From contig NZ_RHJS01000002.1 of assembly GCF_003885045.1 (NCBI RefSeq), forward strand, positions 3,836,501 to 3,900,500: DNA of 64,000 nt, given 5' to 3'. The notes beneath the pieces are model-generated. The model was not told the origin of the DNA and ran no database searches. It saw nothing but the letters and a program-made list of their open reading frames with translations. The position numbers and the translations under genes were made by a program. Shown in pieces: positions 25,038-33,353 of the stretch; position 1 is the first letter of the stretch, and each line of letters begins with the position of its first letter. This stretch comes from Schaedlerella arabinosiphila. GTDB lineage: Bacteria; Bacillota; Clostridia; Lachnospirales; Lachnospiraceae.

Positions 25038-25586
25038 TCATGACAGCAGTAATTTGTTTTTAACAGGATAAGAGGAAAATACCAACCAAAATTCACGTTC
25101 CTCTATTCTTTCCCATTCTCTTTCAAAAATCTCATTTTTTAAAATATCATATGGAAAACATATCTGCCTGCTCTCTCCTGGCTGCAATTCCTGCTGGAGA
25201 CTGCTGTAGCAATCTCCTGACACATCTATAATACCTTTTGAGATTCCATTTCCCATCCCTATTCCTTCCACATATAAGTCCGTCATTATAATCTTTTTGT
25301 TTTCCGCAGTCGTATTTTCAATTGTAAGCTTCACTTCAAGAATTTTGAATCCTACCATAGGCTCACGATCCATTTTTGCGACCAGCTGTTCCTGTTCTTG
25401 ATCTGACAAAAAGCGATAAGAAACTACAGAGATCATAACTCCATCCTGAAATTCCAGCTGCTCCCCAATCCTGGCTTCGTTCAATACAGCAGGAGGTATT
25501 TTTCGGTTAATATTCCTATATCCTGCGGCCAGCAGCACCAACAGTATAATGCCTGCGGCCATAAATGTTCTTTTTGTTCTTCTCAT
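25038..25586 (-). CDS. Membrane-anchored extracytoplasmic protein, cassette 2
   Basis: 182 residues: a basic N terminus (RRTKRTF), one membrane segment at about 9-22 (AAGIILLVLLAAGY), then an outward domain with beta character, ending in FSSYPVKNKLLLS. It is clearly paralogous to the 193-residue protein at 35961-36542, which has the same IPPAV, DGVMIS and SSYPVK landmarks. In both places it pairs with the same type of permease, so a role in immunity or sensing at the membrane surface is likely but unproven. The promoter carries the shared GGTCA box (25810). Confidence 0.75.
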   Translation of the reverse strand: MRRTKRTFMAAGIILLVLLAAGYRNINRKIPPAVLNEARIGEQLEFQDGVMISVVSYRFLSDQEQEQLVAKMDREPMVGFKILEVKLTIENTTAENKKIIMTDLYVEGIGMGNGISKGIIDVSGDCYSSLQQELQPGESRQICFPYDILKNEIFEREWERIEEREFWLVFSSYPVKNKLLLS

Positions 25587-25751
25587 AGTTGTTTCAGGTT
25601 AGAATATAGTTTCTCCTTCCCTCATATAATCGAAATGATACTTATAATTAAATACTGTCAGGACTCCATCTGCTACTCATAATATACCATCCCATTATGG
25701 CCATTCGGCCAATTAACAAAGTATAAAACAGCACTGTTTCTTACATGTATT

Positions 25752-25821
25752 ATTATATATCATTTTTAATTTGTAAAAACAAAAGCGGCTTTTTCTCTGA
25801 ATTTGTGACCTTTAAAATTTT
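25752..25821 (-). promoter_or_regulatory. Box-controlled promoter D (cassette 2)
   Basis: On the minus strand TTTTAAAGGTCACAAATTCAG begins upstream, with the first G of GGTCA at 25810, and -10 TATAAT at 25752-25757 begins 53 nt further on. No -35 consensus lies between. Four more promoters in this island show the same layout. A TGGCC/GGCCA hairpin near 25698-25711 lies in the leader. Confidence 0.7.
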
Positions 25822-26051
25822 CTGTTGCATCTGCTCCCATGCCGTGCTATACTATCAGCACATCAAAATCACGGACAGTATTTTTTTCAAATTATTCTAT
25901 CTGTCCGCCGGATACTTCCTAGGTATCAGGATCTGCTTTTTCATGGCTTCTCAGCCGGAAAACACTCATTTGATGGAACAACTATCATATGGACAGGATG
26001 GATACTGGTTGCAAAAGTGATTTGCCGTTTGGATTAGATTCTGATATAATG
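25822..26051 (+). promoter_or_regulatory. Leader module with two promoters, Rpn deletion copy 4
   Basis: TTGCAT-17-TATACT begins near 25825, and TTGCCG-17-TATAAT ends near 26051. Here the internal inverted repeat is perfect (CGGACAG with CTGTCCG). The block runs straight into the truncated Rpn gene, joined at a shared GAAG. Confidence 0.65.
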
Positions 26052-26080
26052 AAGTTTCCAAACAGATTAAGGAGTGGATT

Positions 26081-26350
26081 ATGATGACAAAGGTCGGACA
26101 GTTATTTGAAGAAGAAAAGATTCAATATGGACGAGAGATTGAAAAAAATGTGACTAAAAACGTGACCAAAAGTGTGACTAAAAGTGTGACTAAAACAAAT
26201 GAATTGAAGTTCTCAAAAATCTTGCTCCATGCCGGTCTGTCCATTGAGGAGATCAGCAATGCTATGACTGTTTTAACAGCAGATGATATTCGGAAAATTG
26301 CAGAAAGGACGAATCCTACCCCCGATATCCGCAAAGCAGATCCTAAATAA
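26081..26350 (+). pseudogene. Rpn copy 4, internal deletion retaining the C-terminal 89 codons
   Basis: The promoter and leader are intact, but everything from the normal start to about residue 245 is missing; the junction is at a GAAG present on both sides. What remains is the internal AAGGAGTGGATT with ATG 26081 and an intact 89-residue frame (MMTKVGQLFEEE onward) carrying four VTK repeats and the normal PK stop. It lacks the whole nuclease-like domain. It may still make the short C-terminal polypeptide, which in E. coli Rpn systems is reported to counter the full-length toxin. Confidence 0.7.
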
Positions 26351-26360
26351 AATTCAGCTT

Positions 26361-26396
26361 GGCCGCTCTTAGAGAAATTGTTTTCCCAGAGCGGCC
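26361..26396 (+). terminator. Terminator after Rpn copy 4
   Basis: GGCCGCTCT and AGAGCGGCC, the same hairpin as after the other copies. It also lies between this copy and the convergent lanM gene. Confidence 0.7.
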
Positions 26397-26410
26397 AACA
26401 GCTTTTTCCA

Positions 26411-29398
26411 TTAATACAGCAACTCTGCATCTGCCTCGCACAGAGCCAAAGCCGCCCCGGATATCCCTGCCATCAGAGATGCATTGTAATACTCCTGCAC
26501 CGGCACCCTTTCCAGTTCCAAAATCCTTCTCCTTATCTTTGCGCTTTCCTTCCGCAGTTCATCCCGGCCCAGCGCTTTCGCCGCTTCACACAGGATCATA
26601 TATTTCCCGGCAAGCCCATGGCAGAGACAGATACTGCTGTCTTTCTTCCACCGCATCAGACATGCAGTCCCTCTCTCGATATCCCGCGCCACTCTCTTAT
26701 CCTCCTGAAATCCCTCCAATTCCAGCAGACTCAGCCGTGACAGCAAGATCCCGCTTCCGCCGTGGCACCACGCATTGGTATGACTCCCTCTGTTTTCCCG
26801 GCTGCGCAAATCCTTCCAGTTCCTTTCCTTCTCTAAATACAAAGAATCCTCATATTCCAGAATCTGCCGAAGCCTGCCCGCATACTCCGGAGCCTTCGTA
26901 TATTTCATCAGCCTTGCATAGGCCAGAACCGCACCGCTGTTCCCATGTGCCATACCGGCCAGAGGGGCCTTCTCCGACGCGCACAGCCAGCCGCAGCCCG
27001 TTTCCATAACTGTCCGCTTCTCCCACAGCAGCTCCCCGGCCCGGACGGCATACGAAAGATACGCTTCCTCCTTCGTCTCCTGATACAGTTTGAGCAATAC
27101 CACGATCCAGCCTGCATTTCCGGAAAGAAGGTCATAGCTGGTATCCTTCTCCTCTGCGGCCCGGACGATCCGCACATGCCTGTCTGCATAATCCAGATAC
27201 TGCCTGCGGCCCGTCAGACGATACAGAAGCAGATATGCATATACCACAGAGCCTTCCCCGGCAAACATTCCTGTCTGGCCGGACCGGGCTGTCTGTTTTG
27301 ATTCCAGACACCTCTCCGTATAGCAAAACAGATCATCCGTGAGCCTGTCAAAGAGACCGTCAAATTCCCGGCTTCCGCCTGCTGAAATGACTGCCGCTAA
27401 AGCTGCTGCAATCCCGGGAATCCCGTCATACAGATCCATCCCTGCCGCTTTCATTCCCCATGCTTGTCCGGAAAAATCCGTCCTTGTCCAGATCTGCCTG
27501 CCTCCGGCTTCTATCCGAAGGCCTGCCAGATGCCTTCCTAATCTGGTAAATACATTTCCCTGCGCTCCCTTCCCTCTGATAACCTCCGTAGAAAGAAACC
27601 CACTCTCCTCCGTCCGCGGCAGGCTGCATCCAATGGACAGCCGGATGAGCATCTGCTGTCTCCCCAGTTCCGCAGACGATAATCGCTGCAGTTTTTCTAG
27701 GAAGCTTTCGTATGCACTCTGCTCAAAATACTCTGGATAGGCCTTTTGAGCTCCATCCAGTAATTCCTTCCCTTTCCCCCGGAAATAGTAGATCGGGATC
27801 TCCATATTCATCATAGCTTCCAGCTCATAGGCAAACAGCGCTGCATATCCTGTCTCCGATTTCTGCCCTTTTTTAAGGATATGAAGCAAATATATCCGGT
27901 TTCTTGCGTCCTTCATGAACTCCGGCGCCAATGACGCAGTGAGATACATACCGTACTGCTGAGTATGCCGGATCAGGAATCTCCCCTCTTCCGAATACAA
28001 AGGCTCAAACAGGCTCCTGATCTGTTCCTTTTCATTACAGGCAATCTCAAAGGCCGCCCCGAACCCTTCACACAGCTCCTCCACATACCTCTGCACCTCA
28101 GCCGGTTTTCCCTGGTACACCGGCACACTATCCTTTAATTGAATTTCCCTTCTCTCGTAAGCCAGCTTCATCCTGGACGACCTGGGATTAGTCACGGTCG
28201 GCAGCAAAAACGGCGTAACACACTTTTCCCCGGAATGAAGAGCATTCACGCTTCCCCGTGCCGCATCGTTTCCCCAACAGGCCGTCGGCAGAATCCCTGT
28301 ATGGGTCACCGACTTCTCCATCCATTCCCGCAGCGCCCGCATATCCGAAGCCTCGCACCTGTCAGAGAAAAGATCCATGTGTGTGCCGCCATTGGAGCCT
28401 TCGTCACTGCTGCCGGAGCATGTACTCCCGCCGTCAGAGTGGGCTTCCCTGCGCCCGGCGGCTCCCGGCATGGCCTCCAGGTCGATCAGCTCCGGAAATT
28501 CCCCGTTTGCGATCAGATTCTCTCCGTGAATATCCGACGTATCCGTAAGATAACAGATAAATAGCTGGATTCCCAGCCGGTAAAAGAAACGTTTTATCTC
28601 CGATTTATCCAAACAGGGAGCACATTCAATGCAGGAGTCCAGCCCGCAGCCCTCCATCTCGTATATCTCCCTCTCCCGGAAGCTCAGACTGAGCCGTTTG
28701 CAAAACCATCGGCTGATTCCCTGATAGATCCGGTCCTTATGCAGACTCCGCGGCTTATAGATGAAAGACCTGCCATCTGCAAGCCGGATTCGTGCCGCCG
28801 TCCTGCCCCCTGTATGAACATCGGAAATCCCCAATTCCACGCTTTCCGCTTTCACCGGGCTGAATCTGCCCTCCACCGCTTCCCATACACGGAAAAGCTG
28901 ATCAACAATCTGTTCGATCCTTCGTAAGACCAGACGAAGCAGCTCCGGATACCTGCCGCATAGCTCCCTGATATACTCCGGCCGTCCCAGAAAATGCTCG
29001 TCATAGTCCCGGTATTCTTCCCATTCGTCCCTTCCGGAAAGCATCTTTCCTTCTCTGCATTCCTGGATATCCTCAATCAGGCATCTGACCGGAATATGAA
29101 GAATCCCGGTCAAAACATTGTCCGTAACCATAACGGCTTCCTCTCTGCCGAATGGGTGCTCCCTACCCGCCTTTTCTTTTCCATAGTCCAGAGCAATCTG
29201 CAGAAAAAAGCGATAGAAATTTTCAAAATTCACATCTTCCAGCCTGCCGGCATAATGACGGTCCGCCGCCTCATAGATTCGAAGCAAAGTTTTGCTGCAC
29301 TGCCGGTACAGCTTTTCCTTCAATGCCTCACATGATGCAGGCTCAATCTCCGCATAGATTTCTTTTCCTAACAACCGTTCCCACATTTTACAGTCCAT
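26411..29398 (-). CDS. lanM: Class II lanthipeptide synthetase LanM
   Basis: 995 residues. The N-terminal dehydratase (DUF4135, about 90-480) has the kinase-like active-site segment TSDIHGENLIANG (Asp289, His291, Asn294) and IDLEAM near 306. The C-terminal LanC-like cyclase (about 650-990) has the zinc ligands Cys878 (AWCHGGSG) and Cys926-His927 (LCHGLAG), plus GMAHGNSG. The enzyme dehydrates Ser/Thr in a precursor peptide and closes the thioether rings. All key residues I can place are present, so it looks functional. No LanT transporter/protease lies in the window, and the nearest precursor candidate is the 42-residue Gly-Gly peptide gene at 31174. GGAAAGAG precedes the ATG. Confidence 0.95.
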   Translation of the reverse strand: MDCKMWERLLGKEIYAEIEPASCEALKEKLYRQCSKTLLRIYEAADRHYAGRLEDVNFENFYRFFLQIALDYGKEKAGREHPFGREEAVMVTDNVLTGILHIPVRCLIEDIQECREGKMLSGRDEWEEYRDYDEHFLGRPEYIRELCGRYPELLRLVLRRIEQIVDQLFRVWEAVEGRFSPVKAESVELGISDVHTGGRTAARIRLADGRSFIYKPRSLHKDRIYQGISRWFCKRLSLSFREREIYEMEGCGLDSCIECAPCLDKSEIKRFFYRLGIQLFICYLTDTSDIHGENLIANGEFPELIDLEAMPGAAGRREAHSDGGSTCSGSSDEGSNGGTHMDLFSDRCEASDMRALREWMEKSVTHTGILPTACWGNDAARGSVNALHSGEKCVTPFLLPTVTNPRSSRMKLAYERREIQLKDSVPVYQGKPAEVQRYVEELCEGFGAAFEIACNEKEQIRSLFEPLYSEEGRFLIRHTQQYGMYLTASLAPEFMKDARNRIYLLHILKKGQKSETGYAALFAYELEAMMNMEIPIYYFRGKGKELLDGAQKAYPEYFEQSAYESFLEKLQRLSSAELGRQQMLIRLSIGCSLPRTEESGFLSTEVIRGKGAQGNVFTRLGRHLAGLRIEAGGRQIWTRTDFSGQAWGMKAAGMDLYDGIPGIAAALAAVISAGGSREFDGLFDRLTDDLFCYTERCLESKQTARSGQTGMFAGEGSVVYAYLLLYRLTGRRQYLDYADRHVRIVRAAEEKDTSYDLLSGNAGWIVVLLKLYQETKEEAYLSYAVRAGELLWEKRTVMETGCGWLCASEKAPLAGMAHGNSGAVLAYARLMKYTKAPEYAGRLRQILEYEDSLYLEKERNWKDLRSRENRGSHTNAWCHGGSGILLSRLSLLELEGFQEDKRVARDIERGTACLMRWKKDSSICLCHGLAGKYMILCEAAKALGRDELRKESAKIRRRILELERVPVQEYYNASLMAGISGAALALCEADAELLY

Positions 29399-29501
29399 AT
29401 CCGTCTCTTTCCATATGTGTTTTTTCTTTTCGCTTCCTCCTATTTTACGGGTTCATGCACAATATAGCAAATAAAATCTGGTAATCTCACTCTCCACCCA
29501 T

Positions 29502-30239
29502 TCAATTTAATATGATAAACCGCTTCACAGCAAATTCCGGATCTTCCGGCTGCGGATTCCCACCGCTCGTATCAATCTCCAGATATATCTCCTGATTATT
29601 CAATATCTCATCCGGCATGTCGAATACCACCGGATAGCTTTTTGTCTCTCCCGCCTCGAAGGATTCCTTTGAGTAATCATGACCATATTTTCTCGGTGTT
29701 TCTTCTCCCAGATAGTCTACCTCACTGATAAAATCACCCATATCAAAGGCCTGCATCCTCATGTAGCCCCACAGATAATCTGTAATCGGCTCTTCCGCTT
29801 TATTCTCCACCGTAAGATTCACAACAACATAAGAATACTCATTTGTTATATTTCCGTTGGCATCCATCTGGATTCTCCCCCCTTGCGTAGCATCCTTCCC
29901 CTCCGGCAGAGCATAGCCCGGAGATTCCTTGGATACGCTCCAGGAGTTGACCGTAAAAGAATAATTTCCGCTCGTGATGGGACTGCCGGTGGACACGATA
30001 TTGCGGGAATCCACCGTCAGCCCGGCTTTTTCTTTTAAGGCCTTTGAAAATGCTTCCGATCTGTCATCCGCTTCTTCCTCCTGCCCAGGCTTCATCAGAT
30101 TTTCCACCTGTTTTTCCTTCTCTTCGTAGGACTTTTGCTCCTCCTCAGTACGTATCCCCCCTCGGGACAGCATATAGCTCATCCCTATTCCCAAAACTAC
30201 AAGAACAACAACAATTCCTGAAACTACCGCTTTTTTCAC
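29502..30239 (-). CDS. Membrane-anchored protein with extracytoplasmic beta domain
   Basis: I choose GTG 30239, which has AGAGAGG 8 nt upstream and gives a normal anchor (KKAVVSGIVVVLVVLGIGMSYM); the frame extends further upstream without a binding site. The 245-residue product has a charged helical linker (about 30-75), then a beta-rich outward domain with NYSFTVNSWSV and YVVVNLTVENKAEEP segments, like the DUF4352/DUF5067-type immunoglobulin-like folds. It lies 103 nt upstream of lanM in the same orientation and may be co-transcribed. Role unknown; an immunity or sensing lipoprotein-like function is possible. Confidence 0.7.
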   Translation of the reverse strand: MKKAVVSGIVVVLVVLGIGMSYMLSRGGIRTEEEQKSYEEKEKQVENLMKPGQEEEADDRSEAFSKALKEKAGLTVDSRNIVSTGSPITSGNYSFTVNSWSVSKESPGYALPEGKDATQGGRIQMDANGNITNEYSYVVVNLTVENKAEEPITDYLWGYMRMQAFDMGDFISEVDYLGEETPRKYGHDYSKESFEAGETKSYPVVFDMPDEILNNQEIYLEIDTSGGNPQPEDPEFAVKRFIILN

Positions 30240-30435
30240 ACCCTTACCTCTCTTCTTCGAACACTCAATCATCTTAGCCACAAGTAAGCAATCCGGATGC
30301 ACTATACGCAACAGGGAATGCTTTCGTTTTCAAAGCATCCCCCATTACACTTTATATATTTCGATATATCTATTTGATTTAATGTCTGTCTTGTACACAG
30401 GCTATGGAAAATGCAATGCACTAATAGTGTTTAAA

Positions 30436-30846
30436 TCAAATACTGTCCGGGCTCCAGCAACCATACAAATGGCAAGGTGCGGCAGGTGAAGGTTTTAAAT
30501 GCAGATAACAACTGTTCTTTCCGCTCTCTTTTACATAATTTGGAAGGTATGCGGATGTTCCTGCAGCTACATAGTAGTAACCGCCGTTCGCAGAATAATT
30601 AACTCCCCCGTTAAAAACACCTACATTTACCGCTCTATCTCCTTGATGGAAGATGTACGAAGATGTATAATCCTCTTTAGTTCTGGATTCTGTGGCAAAT
30701 CCGCCTGCACCAACATTCACGTTATAATAGGTATCTGTAGTATTTCCGGCAAATGCCGTCATAGACCCCATCAGCATCAAGCCAAGTAATCCGGCTCCGA
30801 TCAGTTTTTTACCGTGTTTCACTTTAAGAATCTGTTTTTTAAACAT
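30436..30846 (-). CDS. Secreted small protein under box-controlled promoter C
   Basis: 136 residues with a clear Sec signal peptide (basic KHGKKLIG, a hydrophobic stretch, cleavage near TAFAG). The mature part (about 100 residues) is rich in Tyr, Asn, Gly and Ser, and ends with three Cys (NSCYLH, PCHLYGCWSP). Its composition resembles small secreted beta-sandwich bacteriocins such as lactococcin 972-like or DUF2712 proteins. That is resemblance only; I cannot confirm homology. Sec export makes it an unlikely LanM substrate. It shares the GGTCA-box promoter type with the immunity operons, which ties it to the same regulon. GGAGAACAAAAT precedes the ATG. Confidence 0.7.
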   Translation of the reverse strand: MFKKQILKVKHGKKLIGAGLLGLMLMGSMTAFAGNTTDTYYNVNVGAGGFATESRTKEDYTSSYIFHQGDRAVNVGVFNGGVNYSANGGYYYVAAGTSAYLPNYVKESGKNSCYLHLKPSPAAPCHLYGCWSPDSI

Positions 30847-30907
30847 AATTTTGTTCTCCTTTTCTTTTTGTGATTTTTATAAGACAGCGCTGTTTCTTAC
30901 AAGTATT

Positions 30908-30977
30908 ACTATACAACATTTTTACTCATAAAAACCAAAATTGGATTTTTCTCTAAAAATCAGACCTTTAAAATTTT
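30908..30977 (-). promoter_or_regulatory. Box-controlled promoter C (secreted protein)
   Basis: On the minus strand the box reads TTTTAAAGGTCTGATTTTTAG with first G at 30966. The -10 TATAGT at 30908-30913 begins 53 nt downstream, matching promoters A, B and D. Region 30978-31055 holds nothing else recognisable. Confidence 0.7.
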
Positions 30978-31055
30978 CCACCTGTGAGACTGCGATTCTT
31001 GGATAATCTAATTGCTGTTTCTATATATCAGATCGCCGAAAAACCGCATTATAAA

Positions 31056-31083
31056 AGGCCTGTCCAATATAGGAACAGACCTG
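31056..31083. terminator. Terminator after the 42-residue peptide gene
   Basis: AGGCCTGTCC and GGAACAGACCT form an imperfect stem, with TTTTAT on the minus side and CTTTTTT on the plus side. It ends the regulator operon about 90 nt after the peptide's stop. Confidence 0.6.
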
Positions 31084-31173
31084 CTTTTTTATCAATTTTT
31101 CTTGTTTCACACAGTTATAAAAGCTGCCTGCATGAGCTCCATATGAAGTGCAGCTACAACAACAGCCCCTCAC

Positions 31174-31302
31174 TTAGCAGCAGATTAAGGAATACCATCC
31201 ACCTTGCAAAATAGATATGCCTCTTTCAATTTCCTCGTCTATCCCCATACTTTCCGCCTGTTCCAATTCATATAAAATCTGATCTAATGCTTCATCTTTC
31301 AT
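31174..31302 (-). CDS. Gly-Gly leader peptide, candidate signal or lanthipeptide precursor (42 aa)
   Basis: ATG 31302 lies 8 nt after GGAGAGGG, which overlaps the end of the kinase gene, so the peptide is the last cistron of the regulator operon. The 42 residues split into an acidic amphipathic leader (MKDEALDQILYELEQ...) and a Gly-Gly site (ILQGG) followed by WYSLICC. Leader charge, ELEQ-like motif and double-Gly fit class II precursor or pheromone leaders, but a 7-residue core is very short. The same frame continues after TAA with VRGCCCSCTSYGAHAGSFYNC before the terminator, so a longer Cys-rich core may have been lost by a nonsense change. No family is certain. Confidence 0.6.
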   Translation of the reverse strand: MKDEALDQILYELEQAESMGIDEEIERGISILQGGWYSLICC

Positions 31303-31317
31303 TTCGTCAACCCTCTC

Positions 31318-32640
31318 CTATATTAAAATATTTACCTGAAACCAGTTTCCCCCGCAGGTGTAGTCTATCTCGCCGCCTGCGGACTCGACAATCTGCTTCA
31401 CATTTGCCATCCCCCATCCATGGCAAATAGAATCCTTTTTCGTTGTCATCAGCCAATTTCTCTTCATTTTTCTTGGTTGTTCTAAGCATGTATTCCATAT
31501 CTTCAGCAAAAACATTTCATTCACGCTTTTAATTTCCAGATGGATTTCTCGTTCTTCTGCTTCACATTTCTGAGATGCCTCAATGGCGTTATCCAGCAGA
31601 TTTCCCCATATGATCATATAGTCTTCTCCTGATACTGATTCGGGCAGCGAATCTACTTTAATGTCCTCTGAAAACTGAATCCCGTTTTTTTCCATTTGCC
31701 GACATTTATAATCCAGAATCAAGTCTATCTCCGGAATTCCTGTTCTTACATGCCGCTGACACAGCTTCACCTCTTCCAGATGCTCATGGATACATTCCAT
31801 AGCCTTCCCCCAGCGCTTTTCCTCCAGACAGTTCTGCAGATAGATCCATGTATGTTTCAGGTCATGCAGCCTTTTTGCATCCTGACGGCAGTATTGCGTG
31901 ATAATCTCGTTTTCTCTGGCAAGCATTTCCTTATGGATACACAGATTTTTTTGTTCCATCCTGCTGTACATATACATTGTGTAGATCATATATAGTAATA
32001 AAATCATGCTGACAGCAAAAACAAACAGTACGCCTACTGCCATGTCCATTGTGTCATATTCAACTACCCCAAGTTCTATCATCCAATCAATTCCAAGTAA
32101 TATTATCATTTCTGTCAGCAGAGACAGAAACCTTCTCCTCCTGCTTTTTAGCAGCTCTTTTAGCAGAAATTCCACCTGTTCCTGACATTTAAAATAGAAA
32201 ATGCAGATGATACCCAGTTGAAAGAGACAAAGTATACATTCGGATAACACCCTTCCCCCGTTCACATTCAAATAAAAGATTCCTTTGTCCAAATAGATTC
32301 CTCTCGCAATAATAAAAGGGATCTTAAGCAGTGAGTACCCGATATCATAAAGCCAGTTCCAGATCCAGACATCCAAAAATCTGCACCGATAAAATATTTT
32401 TATAATAGCCGCATTTATAATCCCATTTAAAAAAATCTGCAGCCAGGGAATAAAACCGCTGCGGGAATCCCACGCCTGAGAAATTGCCAGGCCAATCAGT
32501 ACACACCACCCGGCTCCTTCTGTCCACCTCTGATTCCACCGCTTCTCCGGAAACATCCGGAAAAAGAGAAGGAACCCAAATATGATTTTGCAAAAGCCAA
32601 TTACACCGTATAGAATCTGAGTCATCCTCTGTTGCTCCAA
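31318..32640 (-). CDS. GHKL-type sensor histidine kinase (AgrC-like)
   Basis: 440 residues with six or seven hydrophobic segments over the first 225, then a dimerisation helix with RLHDLKHTW (phospho-accepting His about 259) and a GHKL ATPase domain with WGNLLDNAIEAS (N box) and WGMANVKQIVESAGG (G box). This is the class of peptide-sensing kinases that work with LytTR regulators. The start overlaps the response-regulator gene by 19 nt. It is followed at once by the 42-residue peptide gene, a natural candidate for its ligand, though no AgrB-type protease is present here. Confidence 0.9.
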   Translation of the reverse strand: MEQQRMTQILYGVIGFCKIIFGFLLFFRMFPEKRWNQRWTEGAGWCVLIGLAISQAWDSRSGFIPWLQIFLNGIINAAIIKIFYRCRFLDVWIWNWLYDIGYSLLKIPFIIARGIYLDKGIFYLNVNGGRVLSECILCLFQLGIICIFYFKCQEQVEFLLKELLKSRRRRFLSLLTEMIILLGIDWMIELGVVEYDTMDMAVGVLFVFAVSMILLLYMIYTMYMYSRMEQKNLCIHKEMLARENEIITQYCRQDAKRLHDLKHTWIYLQNCLEEKRWGKAMECIHEHLEEVKLCQRHVRTGIPEIDLILDYKCRQMEKNGIQFSEDIKVDSLPESVSGEDYMIIWGNLLDNAIEASQKCEAEEREIHLEIKSVNEMFLLKIWNTCLEQPRKMKRNWLMTTKKDSICHGWGMANVKQIVESAGGEIDYTCGGNWFQVNILI

Positions 32641-33350
32641 TAATCTGAAATCTGTCTTCTCACATTGGCATACTGCGGCTGGCTGATGTCAAGGTAAATC
32701 CCGTTCCGAAGCTTCACCTTGCGGTTTTCCAAAGCCATGATATGCATAATATTGACGATACAGCTCCGGTCAATATACAGAAAATCTTGCTTCGTAAGCC
32801 TGTCGTATGCCTCCGCCAACGTCATCCTGACTTTTTCTTTTCTCTCTTCTTTGTCAACATACACGACATTCACATATTTCTTTTCCTTTTGCACATAGTA
32901 GATGGAATCCTCCGGGATCTTCATCATCTTATCATTGTTGTGTATGGAAAAAAATTTTTTCTCCCGCGTCTTCAGCTTCTCCACCAAAAGCGTATACGCC
33001 TCGGGCAGCTTTTCTTTCAGCATGCACTTGGGAATGTAGCGGAACGCATTAACCTCGTATGCCTGTACCGCATAGTCCACATAGTTCGTGACGTAGATGA
33101 TGGTCGCCTCCGGATGCCCCAGCCTTACCTTCCTGCCGATTTTAAGTCCATCCGTCCCGTTCATCTCCATATCCAGCAGGACGATATCATACTCCCGTCT
33201 TTCTTCCATATCAAACAGGAACTTTTCCGTATTGGTATATCCGAAAAATTCATACTCGTCGTCCTCTCTCTGTTCGAAGAACTCCTGTGTAATCTCTCTC
33301 AGTGTCTCGATCCAACACGTCTCATCATCCAATGCCGCAATCCTGACCAT
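32622..33350 (-). CDS. LytTR-family response regulator (AgrA/ComE-like)
   Basis: 242 residues: receiver domain (1-125) with the acidic pair DDE near 8-10 and phospho-accepting Asp60 (VLLDMEM), then a LytTR DNA-binding domain (about 140-240) with FLYIDRSCIVNIMHI and KLRNGIYLDIS. LytTR proteins bind direct repeats upstream of weak promoters, often in bacteriocin regulons. In this window the likely targets are the GGTCA-box promoters A-E (inference from shared layout). The start is 3 nt after the preceding gene and the end overlaps the kinase gene. Confidence 0.93.
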   Translation of the reverse strand: MVRIAALDDETCWIETLREITQEFFEQREDDEYEFFGYTNTEKFLFDMEERREYDIVLLDMEMNGTDGLKIGRKVRLGHPEATIIYVTNYVDYAVQAYEVNAFRYIPKCMLKEKLPEAYTLLVEKLKTREKKFFSIHNNDKMMKIPEDSIYYVQKEKKYVNVVYVDKEERKEKVRMTLAEAYDRLTKQDFLYIDRSCIVNIMHIMALENRKVKLRNGIYLDISQPQYANVRRQISDYWSNRG

Positions 33351-33353
33351 ATA

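Noticed and set aside
25745..26037. Plus-strand frames repeated in each Rpn leader
   Set aside because: They are open in several copies only because the leaders are nearly identical; no ribosome binding site precedes them and promoters lie inside them.
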